Positions 28,918-38,426 are shown, numbered from the stretch's first letter. The stretch is 64,000 bases of DNA from Myxococcota bacterium (GCA_028285625.1 JANQOX010000019.1:124001-188000); one strand, 5' to 3'. Notes: a model not told the origin generated them from the sequence alone. Translations and numbers: made by a program.

Positions 28918-29307
28918 ATGAGCCTGGTCCACGTGGGACTCGCAGCACGTAATGAAGACGCCGCCGAGCGCTTCTACGGCGGCTGCCTGGGTCTCGAAGT
29001 CACCCGCCGCAGCGAGCTGCCAGCCGAGGTCGCCGCGCCGCTGTTCGGCGTCGAGCAGGCCTGCCCCATCGTGTACTACGGGGGCCCTGGCGTGCTGTTC
29101 GAGCTGTTCATCACGGGGTTCGCCGAGAAGACCGACCCGAAGATCACCCACACCTGCCTCGAGGTCTCCGACCTCGCCGGTGTGGTGGCACGCTGCCGGG
29201 GCGAGGGCTTCGGCGTTCGCGAGGTCCCCAAGGGCGAAAAGACCGTGACGTTCGTCGAAGACGGCGACGGAAACCTGTTCGAGTTGTTGCAGGCGGCACC
29301 GGCCTAG
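28918..29307 (+). CDS. VOC-family (glyoxalase-like) metalloprotein
   Basis: A 129-residue vicinal-oxygen-chelate protein made of two beta-alpha-beta-beta-beta modules. Candidate metal ligands are H5 (LVHVGLAA), E62 (VLFELF), H78 (KITHTCLEV) and E122 (NLFELLQ), the four positions used by glyoxalase I. It could isomerise a hemithioacetal, epimerise an acyl-CoA or open a ring; the sequence does not decide. It sits between the aldolase fusion and the LsrF-like gene on the same strand, so detoxifying or rearranging a reactive aldehyde made by the aldolase is an attractive inference. ATG at 28918 follows AGGAG. Confidence 0.75.
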   Translation: MSLVHVGLAARNEDAAERFYGGCLGLEVTRRSELPAEVAAPLFGVEQACPIVYYGGPGVLFELFITGFAEKTDPKITHTCLEVSDLAGVVARCRGEGFGVREVPKGEKTVTFVEDGDGNLFELLQAAPA

Positions 29308-29356
29308 CGCCCCCGCCAGAACCGGCCGCGCCCCGCGCGCCGACGAGGAGAGAGAC

Positions 29357-30238
29357 GTGGCAGATACCGATGGCGTGACCGAGAGCAAGCAGTTTCACGA
29401 GAACGTGCCCCAGGAGCACGATGGCTTCTTCCTGAAGGGCTCGAACTCCTACGATTGGGGCCTGAAGAACCGCCTGGCCCGCATCTTCAATCCGGCGTCC
29501 GGCAACACCGTGATGCTGGCCTTCGACCACGGCTACTTCCAGGGCCCGACCACGGGACTCGAGCGGGTCGACCTCAACATCAACCCGCTCATCCCCTACG
29601 CCGACACGCTGATGCTCACGCGCGGCATCCTGCGCAGCGTGATCCCGCCCGAGAGCAACAAGTCGATCGTGCTGCGCGCATCCGGCGGCCCGAGCATCCT
29701 GAAGGAGCTCTCGGACGAGGGCATCGCCGTCGACATCGAAGAGTCGGTTCGCCTCAACGTGTGCGCCATGGCCGTGCAGGTCTTCATCGGCGGCGAGCAC
29801 GAGAAGCAGTCGATCCTGAACATGACGAAGCTCGTGGACCTGGGGACCAAGTACGGCATCCCGGTGCTGGCGGTGACGGCGGTCGGCAAGGAAATGGTGC
29901 GCGACGCCAAGTACTTCCGGCTCGCCACGCGCATCTGCGCCGAGCTGGGCGCCCACTACATCAAGACCTACTTCGTGGAAGACGGCTTCGACACGGTGAC
30001 GTCGTGCTGCCCGGTTCCGATCGTGATCGCGGGCGGCAAGAAGCTCCCCGAGCTCGACGCGCTGCGCATGGCCAGCAACGCCATCGCCCAGGGCGCGAAC
30101 GGCGTGGACATGGGCCGCAACATCTTCCAGAGCTCGGCGCCCACGGCGATGATCCAGGCCGTGCGCAAGGTGGTGCACGAGGGTGCGTCGCCCGAAGAGG
30201 CCCACGAGTTCTACGAGAAGGAGGCCGAGCGGGCGTAG
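29357..30238 (+). CDS. lsrF: LsrF-type 3-hydroxy-5-phosphonooxypentane-2,4-dione thiolase
   Basis: A 293-residue TIM-barrel of the DhnA-type class I aldolase family, strongly like E. coli LsrF throughout: [70 protein letters not shown]. The Schiff-base lysine falls at K203 (YIKTYFVE), the LsrF position. LsrF splits phospho-autoinducer-2 product with CoA to acetyl-CoA and a triose phosphate. No other lsr gene is present, so here it may serve a different sugar diketone, probably with the two genes before it. The start is GTG at 29357 after GAGGAGAGAG. Confidence 0.82.
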   Translation: MADTDGVTESKQFHENVPQEHDGFFLKGSNSYDWGLKNRLARIFNPASGNTVMLAFDHGYFQGPTTGLERVDLNINPLIPYADTLMLTRGILRSVIPPESNKSIVLRASGGPSILKELSDEGIAVDIEESVRLNVCAMAVQVFIGGEHEKQSILNMTKLVDLGTKYGIPVLAVTAVGKEMVRDAKYFRLATRICAELGAHYIKTYFVEDGFDTVTSCCPVPIVIAGGKKLPELDALRMASNAIAQGANGVDMGRNIFQSSAPTAMIQAVRKVVHEGASPEEAHEFYEKEAERA

Positions 30239-30287
30239 CCCGCATCCGGCGCGGCGGCGGGTCCAGCAGGCAGCCCGACGGTGGCGC

Positions 30288-30917
30288 TCAGGGCATCTGG
30301 GCGAGACGCGTCTGGAACTCCTCGCGGCTGTTCACGCGCGGGAACGGCTCGTCGGGAACGGGCCGATCGAGGAACCCACAGAGCGGCGCCCAGCCCTCCG
30401 ACACCTGGTAGACGAGCAGCCGCTCGGCCGGGACGGCGTCGATCACGGCGCGGCTGTGCGCCTCGAACACCGCGCACGCATGCGCCTCGTCGTCGAAGCG
30501 GCCGCCGAAGGTGCCTTCGAGGATCAGCTCTCGGGTCATGGCCATGTGGGCGTGGACCGCCGGCGGCGCATCGTCCGGGACGGGCCGCCGCATCACCTGC
30601 ACGATGGTGTCGCGCGCGCTCGCGTACCACCTCGCCGGCTCGCGCACCGACAGCAGCACGCGCGCTTCGGGAAACACCTCGGCGAGCTCGCGCCAGAACG
30701 CACACGAAGGCCAGTCCACCGCGGCGCGGTAGCCGGTGAGCAGCGCCTCCCAGTCCACCGCCTCGCCGCGCGCGGCCGCGTGCCAATGCGGCACCTGCTC
30801 GGGATGGCCGAAGACCTCCATCATGTGGTGACACGGCCCGAAGCCGAGACGTTCGAGGGCGAGCTTCAGGGCCAACGTGCCGGTACGGCCGAATCCGGCC
30901 CCGATGATTTCGAGCAT
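30288..30917 (-). CDS. sulfotransferase-family protein
   Basis: A 209-residue protein that, by family, moves sulfate from PAPS to a hydroxyl. The 5-prime phosphosulfate loop is GFGRTGTLALK (8-18). The 3-prime phosphate region is LLSVREPARWYASARDTI. It closely follows the MFS gene: the MFS stop is followed by GGAGG and this ATG within 10 bases, so they form one transcript. A sulfotransferase cotranscribed with an exporter suggests modification and release of a small sulfated compound. Three sulfatases in the window show that sulfate esters matter to this organism. Confidence 0.83.
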   Translation of the reverse strand: MLEIIGAGFGRTGTLALKLALERLGFGPCHHMMEVFGHPEQVPHWHAAARGEAVDWEALLTGYRAAVDWPSCAFWRELAEVFPEARVLLSVREPARWYASARDTIVQVMRRPVPDDAPPAVHAHMAMTRELILEGTFGGRFDDEAHACAVFEAHSRAVIDAVPAERLLVYQVSEGWAPLCGFLDRPVPDEPFPRVNSREEFQTRLAQMP

Positions 30918-30926
30918 GGGTCCTCC

Positions 30927-32192
30927 CTAGGAAGTCGGACTCGGTGCCGAGACGTCGCTCGTGGGCACCGCGGGCATGCGCCACACCTCGCGCACGTTCA
31001 GCACCACCAGGGTGGGCAGGATGATCAGTGCGGCGCCGACCCACAGCGCGAGCTGCGTGCCGAAGGCCTCGACGAGCGGGCCCGCCAGCGCCTCGCCCAA
31101 GGGTGCCAACGCGATCGAGCCCAGGATGTCGTAGGAGCTCACCCGCGAGAGCGCTTCGGGGGCCACACGCGTGTGGAGCGCCGTCATCCACATCACGCTG
31201 AACAGCTCGATGCCCATGCCCGCGGCGAAGGCGCCGAGCGACACCACCAGGAGCGGCGCGGGGATCGAGAGCAGCAGCAGGGGCGCCGCCAGTAGCAGGC
31301 AGCAGAACACGCCTACGCGCATGGGCTCGCGCACGTGCACCCGTAGCGCAACGATGCCGCCCGCCAGCAGCCCGGCGCCGAACGACCCGGCCACCAGGCC
31401 CCAGGAGGCGGCGCCCCCCAACGCGCGATCAGCCACCACGGGCCCGACGATGAAGAAGCCGCCGCTCCAGCCGGCCACCAGCACGGCGAACTGCGCGACG
31501 ATCGTCCACAGCCATCGGTGCGAGGTGAACTCCTTCCAGCCGGCCCGCAACTCGAGGAGCAGGCTGGACGGTTCCGCCCGCTCCTGGGGACGGGGCCGGA
31601 TGCCGAGCACCAGCAGCGCGCTCACCACGAACGTGGCGGCGTCCACCGCGATGGCCGTGCTCGCGCTGGAAACCGCCACGATCACCCCGGCCGCCGCACC
31701 ACCCAGGCCGAAGGCACCGCTCTGCGCCAACGACAGCAGGGCGTTGGCCGACTGGAGGTCCTTGCGCGCAACGACTTGGGGCACGAGCCCCATCGATGCC
31801 GGCCACAGGAAGGCGAATGCCACGCCGTTCAGCGCCATCAGGCCCATCAAGGGTGCGAGACCGCTGTCGGCGCGGAACAACAGCACGGCCATGGCGACCT
31901 GCGCGGCGGCCGCCACGAGATCGCCGCCCACCATCATGGCCTTGCGCGAGCCGCGGTCGGCGAGCGCACCACCGAAGAGCTGCACGGCGAGTTGTGCGGC
32001 GGTCTGCGACGCCACCACCATGCCCATGGCCGCGGGGGAGCCGGTGAGATCCAGCACGCCGAACGCCATGGCCACCGGGGCCATGGCGCTGCCGAAGCTC
32101 GAGATGAAGCGCGCGGAGAACAGGCGGGCGAAGTCCGGCTGCCGCAGCAGGGCCAGGCCCGCGCGCACCCCGGCCGGCGGTGCTGCGCTCAC
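30927..32192 (-). CDS. major facilitator superfamily exporter
   Basis: A 421-residue protein with about 12 membrane helices. The order and style (RQPDFARLFSARFISSFGSAMAPVAMAFGVLDLTG, FGGALADRGSRKAMMVGGD, GMGIELFSVMWMTALHTRV) match the MFS_3 branch that includes enterobactin and macrolide exporters. The start is GTG at 32192, before SAAPPAGVRAG; a second GTG lies 8 codons on. It is followed by the sulfotransferase in the same transcript. Export of a small molecule, perhaps a sulfated product, is inferred. Confidence 0.82.
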   Translation of the reverse strand: MSAAPPAGVRAGLALLRQPDFARLFSARFISSFGSAMAPVAMAFGVLDLTGSPAAMGMVVASQTAAQLAVQLFGGALADRGSRKAMMVGGDLVAAAAQVAMAVLLFRADSGLAPLMGLMALNGVAFAFLWPASMGLVPQVVARKDLQSANALLSLAQSGAFGLGGAAAGVIVAVSSASTAIAVDAATFVVSALLVLGIRPRPQERAEPSSLLLELRAGWKEFTSHRWLWTIVAQFAVLVAGWSGGFFIVGPVVADRALGGAASWGLVAGSFGAGLLAGGIVALRVHVREPMRVGVFCCLLLAAPLLLLSIPAPLLVVSLGAFAAGMGIELFSVMWMTALHTRVAPEALSRVSSYDILGSIALAPLGEALAGPLVEAFGTQLALWVGAALIILPTLVVLNVREVWRMPAVPTSDVSAPSPTS

Positions 32193-32241
32193 GGCCGGGA
32201 GTGTGCCGCGTCTGCCGGCCCGGGGCCGCTGCGGGCCTGGA

Positions 32242-32288
32242 TGCGCTCCACGCGGAGGTGCGGCCGCCCTAGGTGCGCTCCACGCGGA
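32242..32288. repeat. 15-bp direct repeat copying the end of the GHMP kinase gene
   Basis: TGCGCTCCACGCGGA occurs at 32242-32256 and 32274-32288, 32 bp apart. The second is inside the kinase gene (codons for VRVER before the stop); the first lies just past the stop at 32269-32271. Confidence 0.7.
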
Positions 32289-33273
32289 CGCCTTCGACCG
32301 GCTCGGGGACGAAGGTCGCCTCGGCCCCGGCCGCCACCAGGGCCGCCTCGAGGGGGGCGCGATCGGCACTCGGCCACAGCACCACCACGGTGCCGCCGTC
32401 GCCGGCGCCCGCCAGCTTGGCGCCGGGCGCACCGGCATCGATCGCCGCCTGGATCAGCGCCTCGTTCGAGGGGCCCGAACCGCCCAGGTCGCGCTGGATC
32501 GCGTGGTTCTCGTTCATCAGCTGGCCGAGCCGCACCCAGTCGCCGGCCAGCAGCGCGCGCTTGCCGGCCACGCCGAGATCGGCCACACGCTCGTAGGCGT
32601 CGATCACCTGGGGCTCACCCGCCTCCCAGCGCTCGCGAATCGGCCGGTGCACCGCATCGGAGCGGTGCCGCACCCCGGTGAAGCCCAGCACGAACGGGGC
32701 ACCCGGCGCGTGCTCCGCCAGCGATTCGGCCGTGGCAAAGGGTGCATCGTCCCGCTCGCGCGCCTTGCCGCGGAAGTCCACGAAGCGAAGCCCTCCGAAC
32801 ACCGTCATGTAGTGATCGACGAACCCGCACCAGATGCCGAGCACCTGGCGTTCGACGTCGCGCGCCAGCTCGGCCAGGGCGTGGCGACCCACTTCGCGCC
32901 CCTCCGCCGCCAGCAGACCCGCGAGCAGCGCGACCAGCTGGGCGGTCGAGCCCGCCATGCCGCTCTGCAGCGGGATCTCCGTGGAGAGCGCGATGCGCAG
33001 GCGCGGTGCGTCCAGGCCCAGATGCCGCAGCGCCGCGCGCGGCAGGTCGAACAGGTCGCCCCGTGGCTCGAGGTCGGCTGTGCCTCGAATGGCCACCTGC
33101 TGGTCGCCGCGCACCAGCACCCCTTCGGCCGCGCGCGCGATCTCGACGCGCGCGCGCAGCGGCACCGTACACGAAAGCGTGTTGCCCCCGTACTGGTCGC
33201 TGGGGTTTCCGATCAGGTTGGCACGCGCCGGCGCCGTGGCGACGAGCGCGGCGCTCGAGTCGCCCTCGCTCAC
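32269..33273 (-). CDS. GHMP-family sugar kinase
   Basis: A 334-residue kinase. The N-terminal ARANLIGNPSDQYGGNTLS binds substrate, the phosphate loop is PLQSGMAGSTAQ, and the C-terminal motif 3 is KLAGAGDGGTVVVL. The GNPSDQYGG phrase resembles glucuronokinase and heptose-kinase branches more than mevalonate or homoserine kinases. It begins with GTG at 33273 overlapping the recQ TGA (GTGA), so it is translated after recQ despite no functional link. Substrate uncertain, with a uronic acid, heptose or other sugar most likely. Confidence 0.8.
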   Translation of the reverse strand: MSEGDSSAALVATAPARANLIGNPSDQYGGNTLSCTVPLRARVEIARAAEGVLVRGDQQVAIRGTADLEPRGDLFDLPRAALRHLGLDAPRLRIALSTEIPLQSGMAGSTAQLVALLAGLLAAEGREVGRHALAELARDVERQVLGIWCGFVDHYMTVFGGLRFVDFRGKARERDDAPFATAESLAEHAPGAPFVLGFTGVRHRSDAVHRPIRERWEAGEPQVIDAYERVADLGVAGKRALLAGDWVRLGQLMNENHAIQRDLGGSGPSNEALIQAAIDAGAPGAKLAGAGDGGTVVVLWPSADRAPLEAALVAAGAEATFVPEPVEGVRVERT

Positions 33274-35177
33274 GCGCTGGCCTCACGCACCGCCTGCAGC
33301 AGCGCGTCGCCGAACTTCTGGGCCTTCGAGGGCCCGATGCCGTGGAGCAGCAACAGATCTTCGCGCGTGGCAGGGCGGGACCGGGCCACCTCGCGCAGGG
33401 TGCGATCGCTCGCCACCACGTAGGGCGGCACGCCGAGTTCGCGCGAGCGCTCGAGCCGCCAGTGCCGCAGCGACTCGAAGAGTGCCTCCGCGGCGGGGTC
33501 GAGCGCCTCGTCGGGCACCGCGGCGCGCTTGCCGCGTGCGCGCGGCACGGGTGCGGCCGCATCGGGCGGCAGCAACATGCGCGAGGGCCGATCGCCGCGC
33601 ATCACGGCCTGGCCCTCGAGGGTGATGCCGACGACGGGCCGGTCGCCCCCGTCGAAGTCCACGAAGCCTGCCGCCACGCAGCGGCGCAGCAGCCGCTGGA
33701 TCCAGTCCTCCGAACGGTCGGCGAGCACGCCGAAGGTCGGCGTGCGGTCGAGACCCGTGCGCGCGAGGCGGTCGTCGGCGGTCCCGCGCAACAGCTTGGC
33801 CGCCGCGAGCAGGCCGAAACGGCCGTGGATGCGGGCCACCGCCGAAAGCGCCTTGCGCACCACCAGGTCGACCTCGTCGGGGTCGGAGACCCCGGCGTCG
33901 AGACCCTGGCACACGTCGCAACGCCCGCAGCCGTCGAGCGTCTCGGCCTCGTCCCCGAAGTAGCGCAGCACCGCGTCGTGACGACAGCTGCCGCCCTCGG
34001 CCCAGCGCATCAGCTCGAGAAACAGGTTCCACTTGTGCCGCAGCAGGTCGGCGTTGCCCTCGGCGTCGCGTTCGAGCAGAGCGCGGCGCGAACCGAGGTC
34101 TCCCGCGCCGCAGAGCAGCAGCCCGAGGGCCGGATCGCCGTCGCGCCCCGCGCGACCGACCTCCTGGTAGTAGGCCTCGAGCGAACTCGGCGGGGCCAGG
34201 TGGATGACCGCCCGTACGTCGGGCCGGTCGATGCCCATGCCGAACGCGTTGGTGGCGGCCACCACTTCGAGGTCGCCGGCCATGAAGCGCTTCTGCACGG
34301 CGTTGCGGTGGTCCCCCTCGAGACCGGCGTGGTAGGCCTCGGCCCGCCAGCCCGCGCTGGCGAGGCGCTCGGCTTCGGCCTCCGAGCCCCGCCGCGTGGC
34401 TGCGTAGACGATGGCCGTCCCGCGCCCCTGCCCGGGCCCGCCCAGCGCCTCGGCCAACGCCGCATCCACGCGGTGCTGCCGCTCGGCACCGCCGCGCACG
34501 TCGGACGCCCGCAGCGACAGGTTCGGCCGCGCGAAACCGTGTACGGCCTGCGCCGTGTCCGGGGGAAGCCGCAGCCGTTCGAGGATCTCGTCGCGCACCA
34601 CCGGCGTCGCCGTGGCCGTGCAGGCGAGCACCCGGGCCCGCGAGAGTTCCGCCACCAGCTCGCCGATCTGCAGGTACTCGGGTCGGAAGTCGTGCCCCCA
34701 GGAGCTGATGCAGTGCGCCTCGTCCACCGCCAACAGCGGGCAGTCGAGATCGCGCAGCAGCGCCCGAAACCCCGGCGTCACCAGCCGCTCGGGCGCCACG
34801 TACACCAACTGGTAGCTGCCCTTCGCGATCTCGGCCGTGCGCCGCGCGACCTCTTCACGGCTGAGCGTGGCCGCCAGATAGGTGCTCGCGATGCCGCGCA
34901 CCTCGAGCTGCGCCACCTGGTCGTGCATGAGCGCCACCAGCGGCGAGATCACCAGGGTGGTGCCCGGCAAGAGCGCCGCGGGCAGCTGGTAGACCAGGCT
35001 CTTGCCGCGCCCGGTGGGCGCCACCAGCAGCAGGCGCCGCGCCTCCAGCAGCGTCTCGACGGCTTCGCGCTGCCCCGTGCGAAAGGTGTCGTGACCGAGG
35101 AGCCGAAGCCCAGCGTCGAGATCGAGGGGGTCTTGCGGCGCCGCGTCGAGGCCACCGTTGGCGAGGCCGTCGGACAT
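33270..35177 (-). CDS. recQ: ATP-dependent DNA helicase RecQ
   Basis: A 635-residue superfamily 2 helicase. Motif I is APTGRGKS (K59), motif II is DEAH (152-155), motif VI is YYQEVGRAGRDG. The zinc-binding cluster is in SCRHDAVLRYFGD and CGRCDVC. A winged-helix RQC region follows, and the C-terminal HRDC domain ends with LLLLHGIGPSKAQKFGDALLQAV. This full domain set defines RecQ, which unwinds DNA in recombinational repair. GGAGCGG precedes the ATG at 35177. The GHMP kinase overlaps its stop. Confidence 0.95.
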   Translation of the reverse strand: MSDGLANGGLDAAPQDPLDLDAGLRLLGHDTFRTGQREAVETLLEARRLLLVAPTGRGKSLVYQLPAALLPGTTLVISPLVALMHDQVAQLEVRGIASTYLAATLSREEVARRTAEIAKGSYQLVYVAPERLVTPGFRALLRDLDCPLLAVDEAHCISSWGHDFRPEYLQIGELVAELSRARVLACTATATPVVRDEILERLRLPPDTAQAVHGFARPNLSLRASDVRGGAERQHRVDAALAEALGGPGQGRGTAIVYAATRRGSEAEAERLASAGWRAEAYHAGLEGDHRNAVQKRFMAGDLEVVAATNAFGMGIDRPDVRAVIHLAPPSSLEAYYQEVGRAGRDGDPALGLLLCGAGDLGSRRALLERDAEGNADLLRHKWNLFLELMRWAEGGSCRHDAVLRYFGDEAETLDGCGRCDVCQGLDAGVSDPDEVDLVVRKALSAVARIHGRFGLLAAAKLLRGTADDRLARTGLDRTPTFGVLADRSEDWIQRLLRRCVAAGFVDFDGGDRPVVGITLEGQAVMRGDRPSRMLLPPDAAAPVPRARGKRAAVPDEALDPAAEALFESLRHWRLERSRELGVPPYVVASDRTLREVARSRPATREDLLLLHGIGPSKAQKFGDALLQAVREASA

Positions 35178-35288
35178 GCCGCTCCAGGCTCGGGGTGCGT
35201 TTCGGGACCGCGCGAAGCATGCCCGTCCGCGCGCGTCTCATCAAGCGCGAAGCCGACCCCCGCGCAGGGTTCCGTCGTCGGTATGACG

Positions 35289-35294
35289 TATGCT
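35289..35294 (+). promoter_or_regulatory. -10 box for the second luciferase-like gene
   Basis: TATGCT is a near-consensus -10. Initiation near 35301 would give a leader of about 15 bases that contains GGAGGG before the ATG at 35316. Confidence 0.35.
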
Positions 35295-35315
35295 CGCCCG
35301 CCAGCGGAGGGTCCC

Positions 35316-36371
35316 ATGAAGACGGCAATCGGCGCGGGTGGAGCGGCCTCGGGGAGCCGCGGCGGCTTCGAACGCGTGGTGCAGTTTGCAGTCGAGGCCG
35401 AGAAGCTCGGCGTCGACCAGGCGTGGTCGGCCGAGGCCTGGGGCTGGGACGCCGTCTCGACCCTGGCCTTCCTCGCCGCCCGCACCGAACGGCTCGAGCT
35501 CGGCACCGGCATCATGCAGATCAGCGCCCGGGCGCCGGCGATGACCGCCATGACCGCGATGACGATGAACGCCATCTCGAACGGCCGCTTCCGCCTGGGC
35601 CTGGGGGCCAGCGGGCCGCAGGTGGTCGAAGGCCTGCACGGCCGCCCGTTCGCCCATGGTGTGGCGCGCATGCGTGAGACCCTCGAGATCGTACGCACGG
35701 CCTTCCGCGGGGAGAAGCTGGCCTACGACGGCAAGCATCATCAGCTGCCCCTGCCCGGCGGCGAGGGCAAGGCCCTGCGTCTGGCGATCCCCCCCGACCC
35801 CGACATCCCGATCCATCTCGCGACCCTCGCGCCCAAGGCGCTCGAGCTCACCGGCGAGCTGGCCGACGGCTGGCTCGGCACCTCGTTCATCCCGGAACAC
35901 GCCGACGCCCACCTGGCGCACATCGAGACCGGGGCGCGACGTGCGGGACGCACTCTCGACGACCTGGAGCTGGCCGTGGGGGGCAGCGTCGAGTTCGGCG
36001 ACCACGTCGACGACATGGTCGCCCGCCGCAAGCCGGGCATGGCCTTCACCCTGGGTGCCATGGGCTCGCCGAAGACCAACTTCTACAACGCGGCCTACCG
36101 TCGCGCGGGCTTCGAAGACGCCTGCGTGGAGGTGCAGCGGCTCTGGGTCGCAGGCAAGCGAACCGAGGCCGTGGCGGCCGTCCCCGACGAGATGGTCCGC
36201 GCCGCGCACCTGCTCGGCCCCGAGGCCGACGTGCGCGAACGCATCCGCGCCTACCGCGACGCGGGCATCGACACGCTGCGACTCGACCCGGGAGGCGACG
36301 ACGCAGCGGCGCGCCTCGACACCCTGGGCCGCGCGGTCGAACTGGTGCGCGAAGAAGGCGGCGCGGCCTAG
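35316..36371 (+). CDS. LLM-class flavin/F420-dependent oxidoreductase
   Basis: A 351-residue luciferase-like TIM barrel. Core segments are GVDQAWSAEAWGWDAVSTLAFLAART, LELGTGIMQISARAP, SNGRFRLGLGASGPQVVEGLHG and ADGWLGTSFIPEH. These are typical of the F420-using branch common in actinobacteria and some soil lineages. It is longer than the enzyme at 8.7 kb and belongs to a different subgroup. ATG at 35316 follows GGAGGG. It stands alone, convergent with the MBL hydrolase gene. Substrate unknown. Confidence 0.85.
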   Translation: MKTAIGAGGAASGSRGGFERVVQFAVEAEKLGVDQAWSAEAWGWDAVSTLAFLAARTERLELGTGIMQISARAPAMTAMTAMTMNAISNGRFRLGLGASGPQVVEGLHGRPFAHGVARMRETLEIVRTAFRGEKLAYDGKHHQLPLPGGEGKALRLAIPPDPDIPIHLATLAPKALELTGELADGWLGTSFIPEHADAHLAHIETGARRAGRTLDDLELAVGGSVEFGDHVDDMVARRKPGMAFTLGAMGSPKTNFYNAAYRRAGFEDACVEVQRLWVAGKRTEAVAAVPDEMVRAAHLLGPEADVRERIRAYRDAGIDTLRLDPGGDDAAARLDTLGRAVELVREEGGAA

Positions 36372-36389
36372 ACCCCGAGGCCGGCGGGC

Positions 36390-37463
36390 CTAGCCCGTCT
36401 CGTAGACGAGCATGCCCTCGCGGTCGCGGTGGGAGTCGGCCTCGCCCGACAAGCGCAGGTGCTCCAGGTGCGCGTAGGTCTCGCTCTCGGCCATGCCGCC
36501 CCAGCTGCGCGGCTTGAAGAGCTTCTGCGAGAACGCCTGGACGTTCGCCGGCCCGAGCTCGCGGCCAATGGCCTTCACGCGGTCGAGCCGCTCGAAGTGG
36601 TGCTGCTTGATCGCCTCGGTCCGGGCGGCGAGGTCCTCGAAGGGGTGCCCGTGTGCCGGCAGGCAGTTCGAGATCCCCGGGATCGCCGCCACACGATCCA
36701 GCGACTCGAAGAAGTTGTGGAGCGGATCGGGATGGAAGGCCAGGCCGCTGATGTGCGGCGTGATGGTCGGCAGCACGTGGTCGCCGGCGAGGAAGACGCC
36801 CTCGTCGGGGTCGTGCAGACAGATGTGGTCCTCGGTGTGACCCGGCGTGTGCGTCACGATCCACTCGCGCCCGGCCAACACCAGGCGATCGCCCGCGCGA
36901 ACCGGGTGGGTCACCTGGGGAATGAACGAGCCCCCGAGCATCTTGGCGGCGCGCCACTTCATCCGCGTCCGAAAGCCGGGCTTCGGATGCTCGCCGCCCC
37001 ACGGCGTGCGCGCGTTCCAGCCCTTCAGTACGCGCGCGTGCGAGGCGGCCTCGGTCGGGCTGTCGTCCACCTGCTTCGTCAGGTCGTCCACCGAGACCTC
37101 GGGCTGCTCGGGCTGCTCCATCACCCCGAAGCGGAACTCGCGGTGCGCGATGACCTTGGCGCCTGCCTCCTTCGCGAAACGCGCCGCGCCTCCGAAGTGG
37201 TCCGGATGCGAGTGCGTCACCACCACGGTGTGGACGTGACGAACCTCGAGCCCGGCCTGGGCCAGGCGCTTCTCGATCGCCTTCCAGGTGGCCTTGCCCG
37301 GGAGACCCGGGTCCACGACCGCAGCGCCCTCGGAGTCGATCAGGGCGTACATGTTGACGTGACCGAGACCCGGCATGCGGATCGGGAGCTCCATGCGGAG
37401 CACGTCGCGCGCGACCTCGGTGACCTCTTCTCGTGCGGACTCCTGCTCCTGTCGTCTGGCCAT
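36390..37463 (-). CDS. MBL-fold metallohydrolase
   Basis: A 357-residue metallo-beta-lactamase-fold enzyme. The zinc motif is T-H84-S-H86-P-D88-H89, further ligands are in THTPGHTEDHIC and LAGDHVLP, and the last His is in CLPAHGHPFEDL. The C-terminal 90 residues form a helical winged-helix-like cap (FKPRSWGGMAESETYAHLEHL), as in the beta-lactamase-like 2 (LACTB2) group acting on thioesters, lactones or nucleic acids. The start is ATG 37463, where the family-like sequence begins. TAGTGT lies 8 bases before it with no ribosome site. Substrate not readable. Confidence 0.85.
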   Translation of the reverse strand: MARRQEQESAREEVTEVARDVLRMELPIRMPGLGHVNMYALIDSEGAAVVDPGLPGKATWKAIEKRLAQAGLEVRHVHTVVVTHSHPDHFGGAARFAKEAGAKVIAHREFRFGVMEQPEQPEVSVDDLTKQVDDSPTEAASHARVLKGWNARTPWGGEHPKPGFRTRMKWRAAKMLGGSFIPQVTHPVRAGDRLVLAGREWIVTHTPGHTEDHICLHDPDEGVFLAGDHVLPTITPHISGLAFHPDPLHNFFESLDRVAAIPGISNCLPAHGHPFEDLAARTEAIKQHHFERLDRVKAIGRELGPANVQAFSQKLFKPRSWGGMAESETYAHLEHLRLSGEADSHRDREGMLVYETG

Positions 37464-37471
37464 GGCTCGGC

Positions 37472-37477
37472 ACACTA
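37472..37477 (-). promoter_or_regulatory. -10 box for leaderless MBL-hydrolase transcript
   Basis: On the minus strand TAGTGT is followed by 8 bases and the ATG at 37463. Confidence 0.42.
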
Positions 37478-37578
37478 GCCGAATGGGCTCGATCCATCGA
37501 TGTGAAGCACGATTCGGGGGGCAGACACCCGGTTTCGGGGGGTTCGCGCAGAGCGCGCCGACGCGCGAGCATGGCGTC

Positions 37579-38337
37579 ATGGGAACTCACCTCGTCACGG
37601 GAAGTGCATCGGGCCTGGGAGCCGCGGTGCGCACGAGATTGCTCGACTCGGGCCACGAGGTGATCGGCATCGACCGCCACGAGGCCGACATCGAAGTGGA
37701 CCTGGGAACCGAGGCCGGCCGCGAGAAGGCGCTGACCGCGGTACGCGATCGCACCGACGCACTCGAGGGCGTCGCGTCCTGCGCAGGCCTGTCCCCGACG
37801 CAGGATGCGGGCGACATCGTCCGCGTGAACTACTTCGGCGCCATGGCCATGCTCGACGGCTCGTTCGAGCTGCTCCGGCGCGGATCAGCGCCGTCGGCGG
37901 TGGGCATTGCTTCGGTGGCGGCGCTGTTCGACATGCTGTCGCAGGACGAGGTGCTCGCCGCCTGTCACGCCGGTGACGAAGAGGCCGCCGCAAGCGCCCT
38001 GGCGGGACGCGACGGCAATACGGGCTACTGCAACGCGAAGCGCGCACTGGCCCAGGGCATTCGCCGACGCGCTCCCGCGTGGGGCGCCGCGGGCGTGCGG
38101 CTCAACGCCGTCGCACCCGGCAAGATGAACACGCCCATGCTGGCCGATCTGCTCGGCAGCGCCGACCATCGTGACGCGATCGAAGGCCTGCCGGTCCCGC
38201 TCGGGCGGGTGGGATCGCCCGACGACATCGGTCGCGCCGTGTGTTTCCTGCTATCGGAGGACGCCTGCTACGTTCACGGCCAGGTGCTCTACGTCGACGG
38301 CGGCTGCGACGCTCAGGTGCGGCCCGACCTCGTCTAG
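37579..38337 (+). CDS. short-chain dehydrogenase like 3-alpha-hydroxysteroid dehydrogenase/carbonyl reductase
   Basis: A 252-residue SDR. The NAD site is THLVTGSASGLGAAV; the catalytic set is S112 in GIASVAA, Y150 and K154 in TGYCNAK. Segments VSVNYFGA-like VRVNYFGAMAML, RAPAWGAAGVRLNAVAPG and YVHGQVLYVDGGCDAQVRP closely match the Comamonas 3-alpha-HSD/carbonyl reductase family, including its long insertion before the active Tyr. It would oxidise or reduce a steroid or carbonyl. With the P450 and the GMC enzyme this supports a steroid or terpenoid theme, which is inference. ATG at 37579; upstream shows no strong ribosome site. Confidence 0.82.
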   Translation: MGTHLVTGSASGLGAAVRTRLLDSGHEVIGIDRHEADIEVDLGTEAGREKALTAVRDRTDALEGVASCAGLSPTQDAGDIVRVNYFGAMAMLDGSFELLRRGSAPSAVGIASVAALFDMLSQDEVLAACHAGDEEAAASALAGRDGNTGYCNAKRALAQGIRRRAPAWGAAGVRLNAVAPGKMNTPMLADLLGSADHRDAIEGLPVPLGRVGSPDDIGRAVCFLLSEDACYVHGQVLYVDGGCDAQVRPDLV

Positions 38338-38426
38338 CCCGAGGCGGCGTGCGGTCGCCAGCGCCCGACTCTCCCTTCGCCACGCGCAGACCCGAATCCG
38401 GTGCAGGCGCGACCCCAGGAGCCACC

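Noticed and set aside
36046..37680. Long open frame overlapping the MBL hydrolase in another frame
   Set aside because: Arg/Pro/Ala-rich shadow without domains; the hydrolase frame carries the full HxHxDH motif set.
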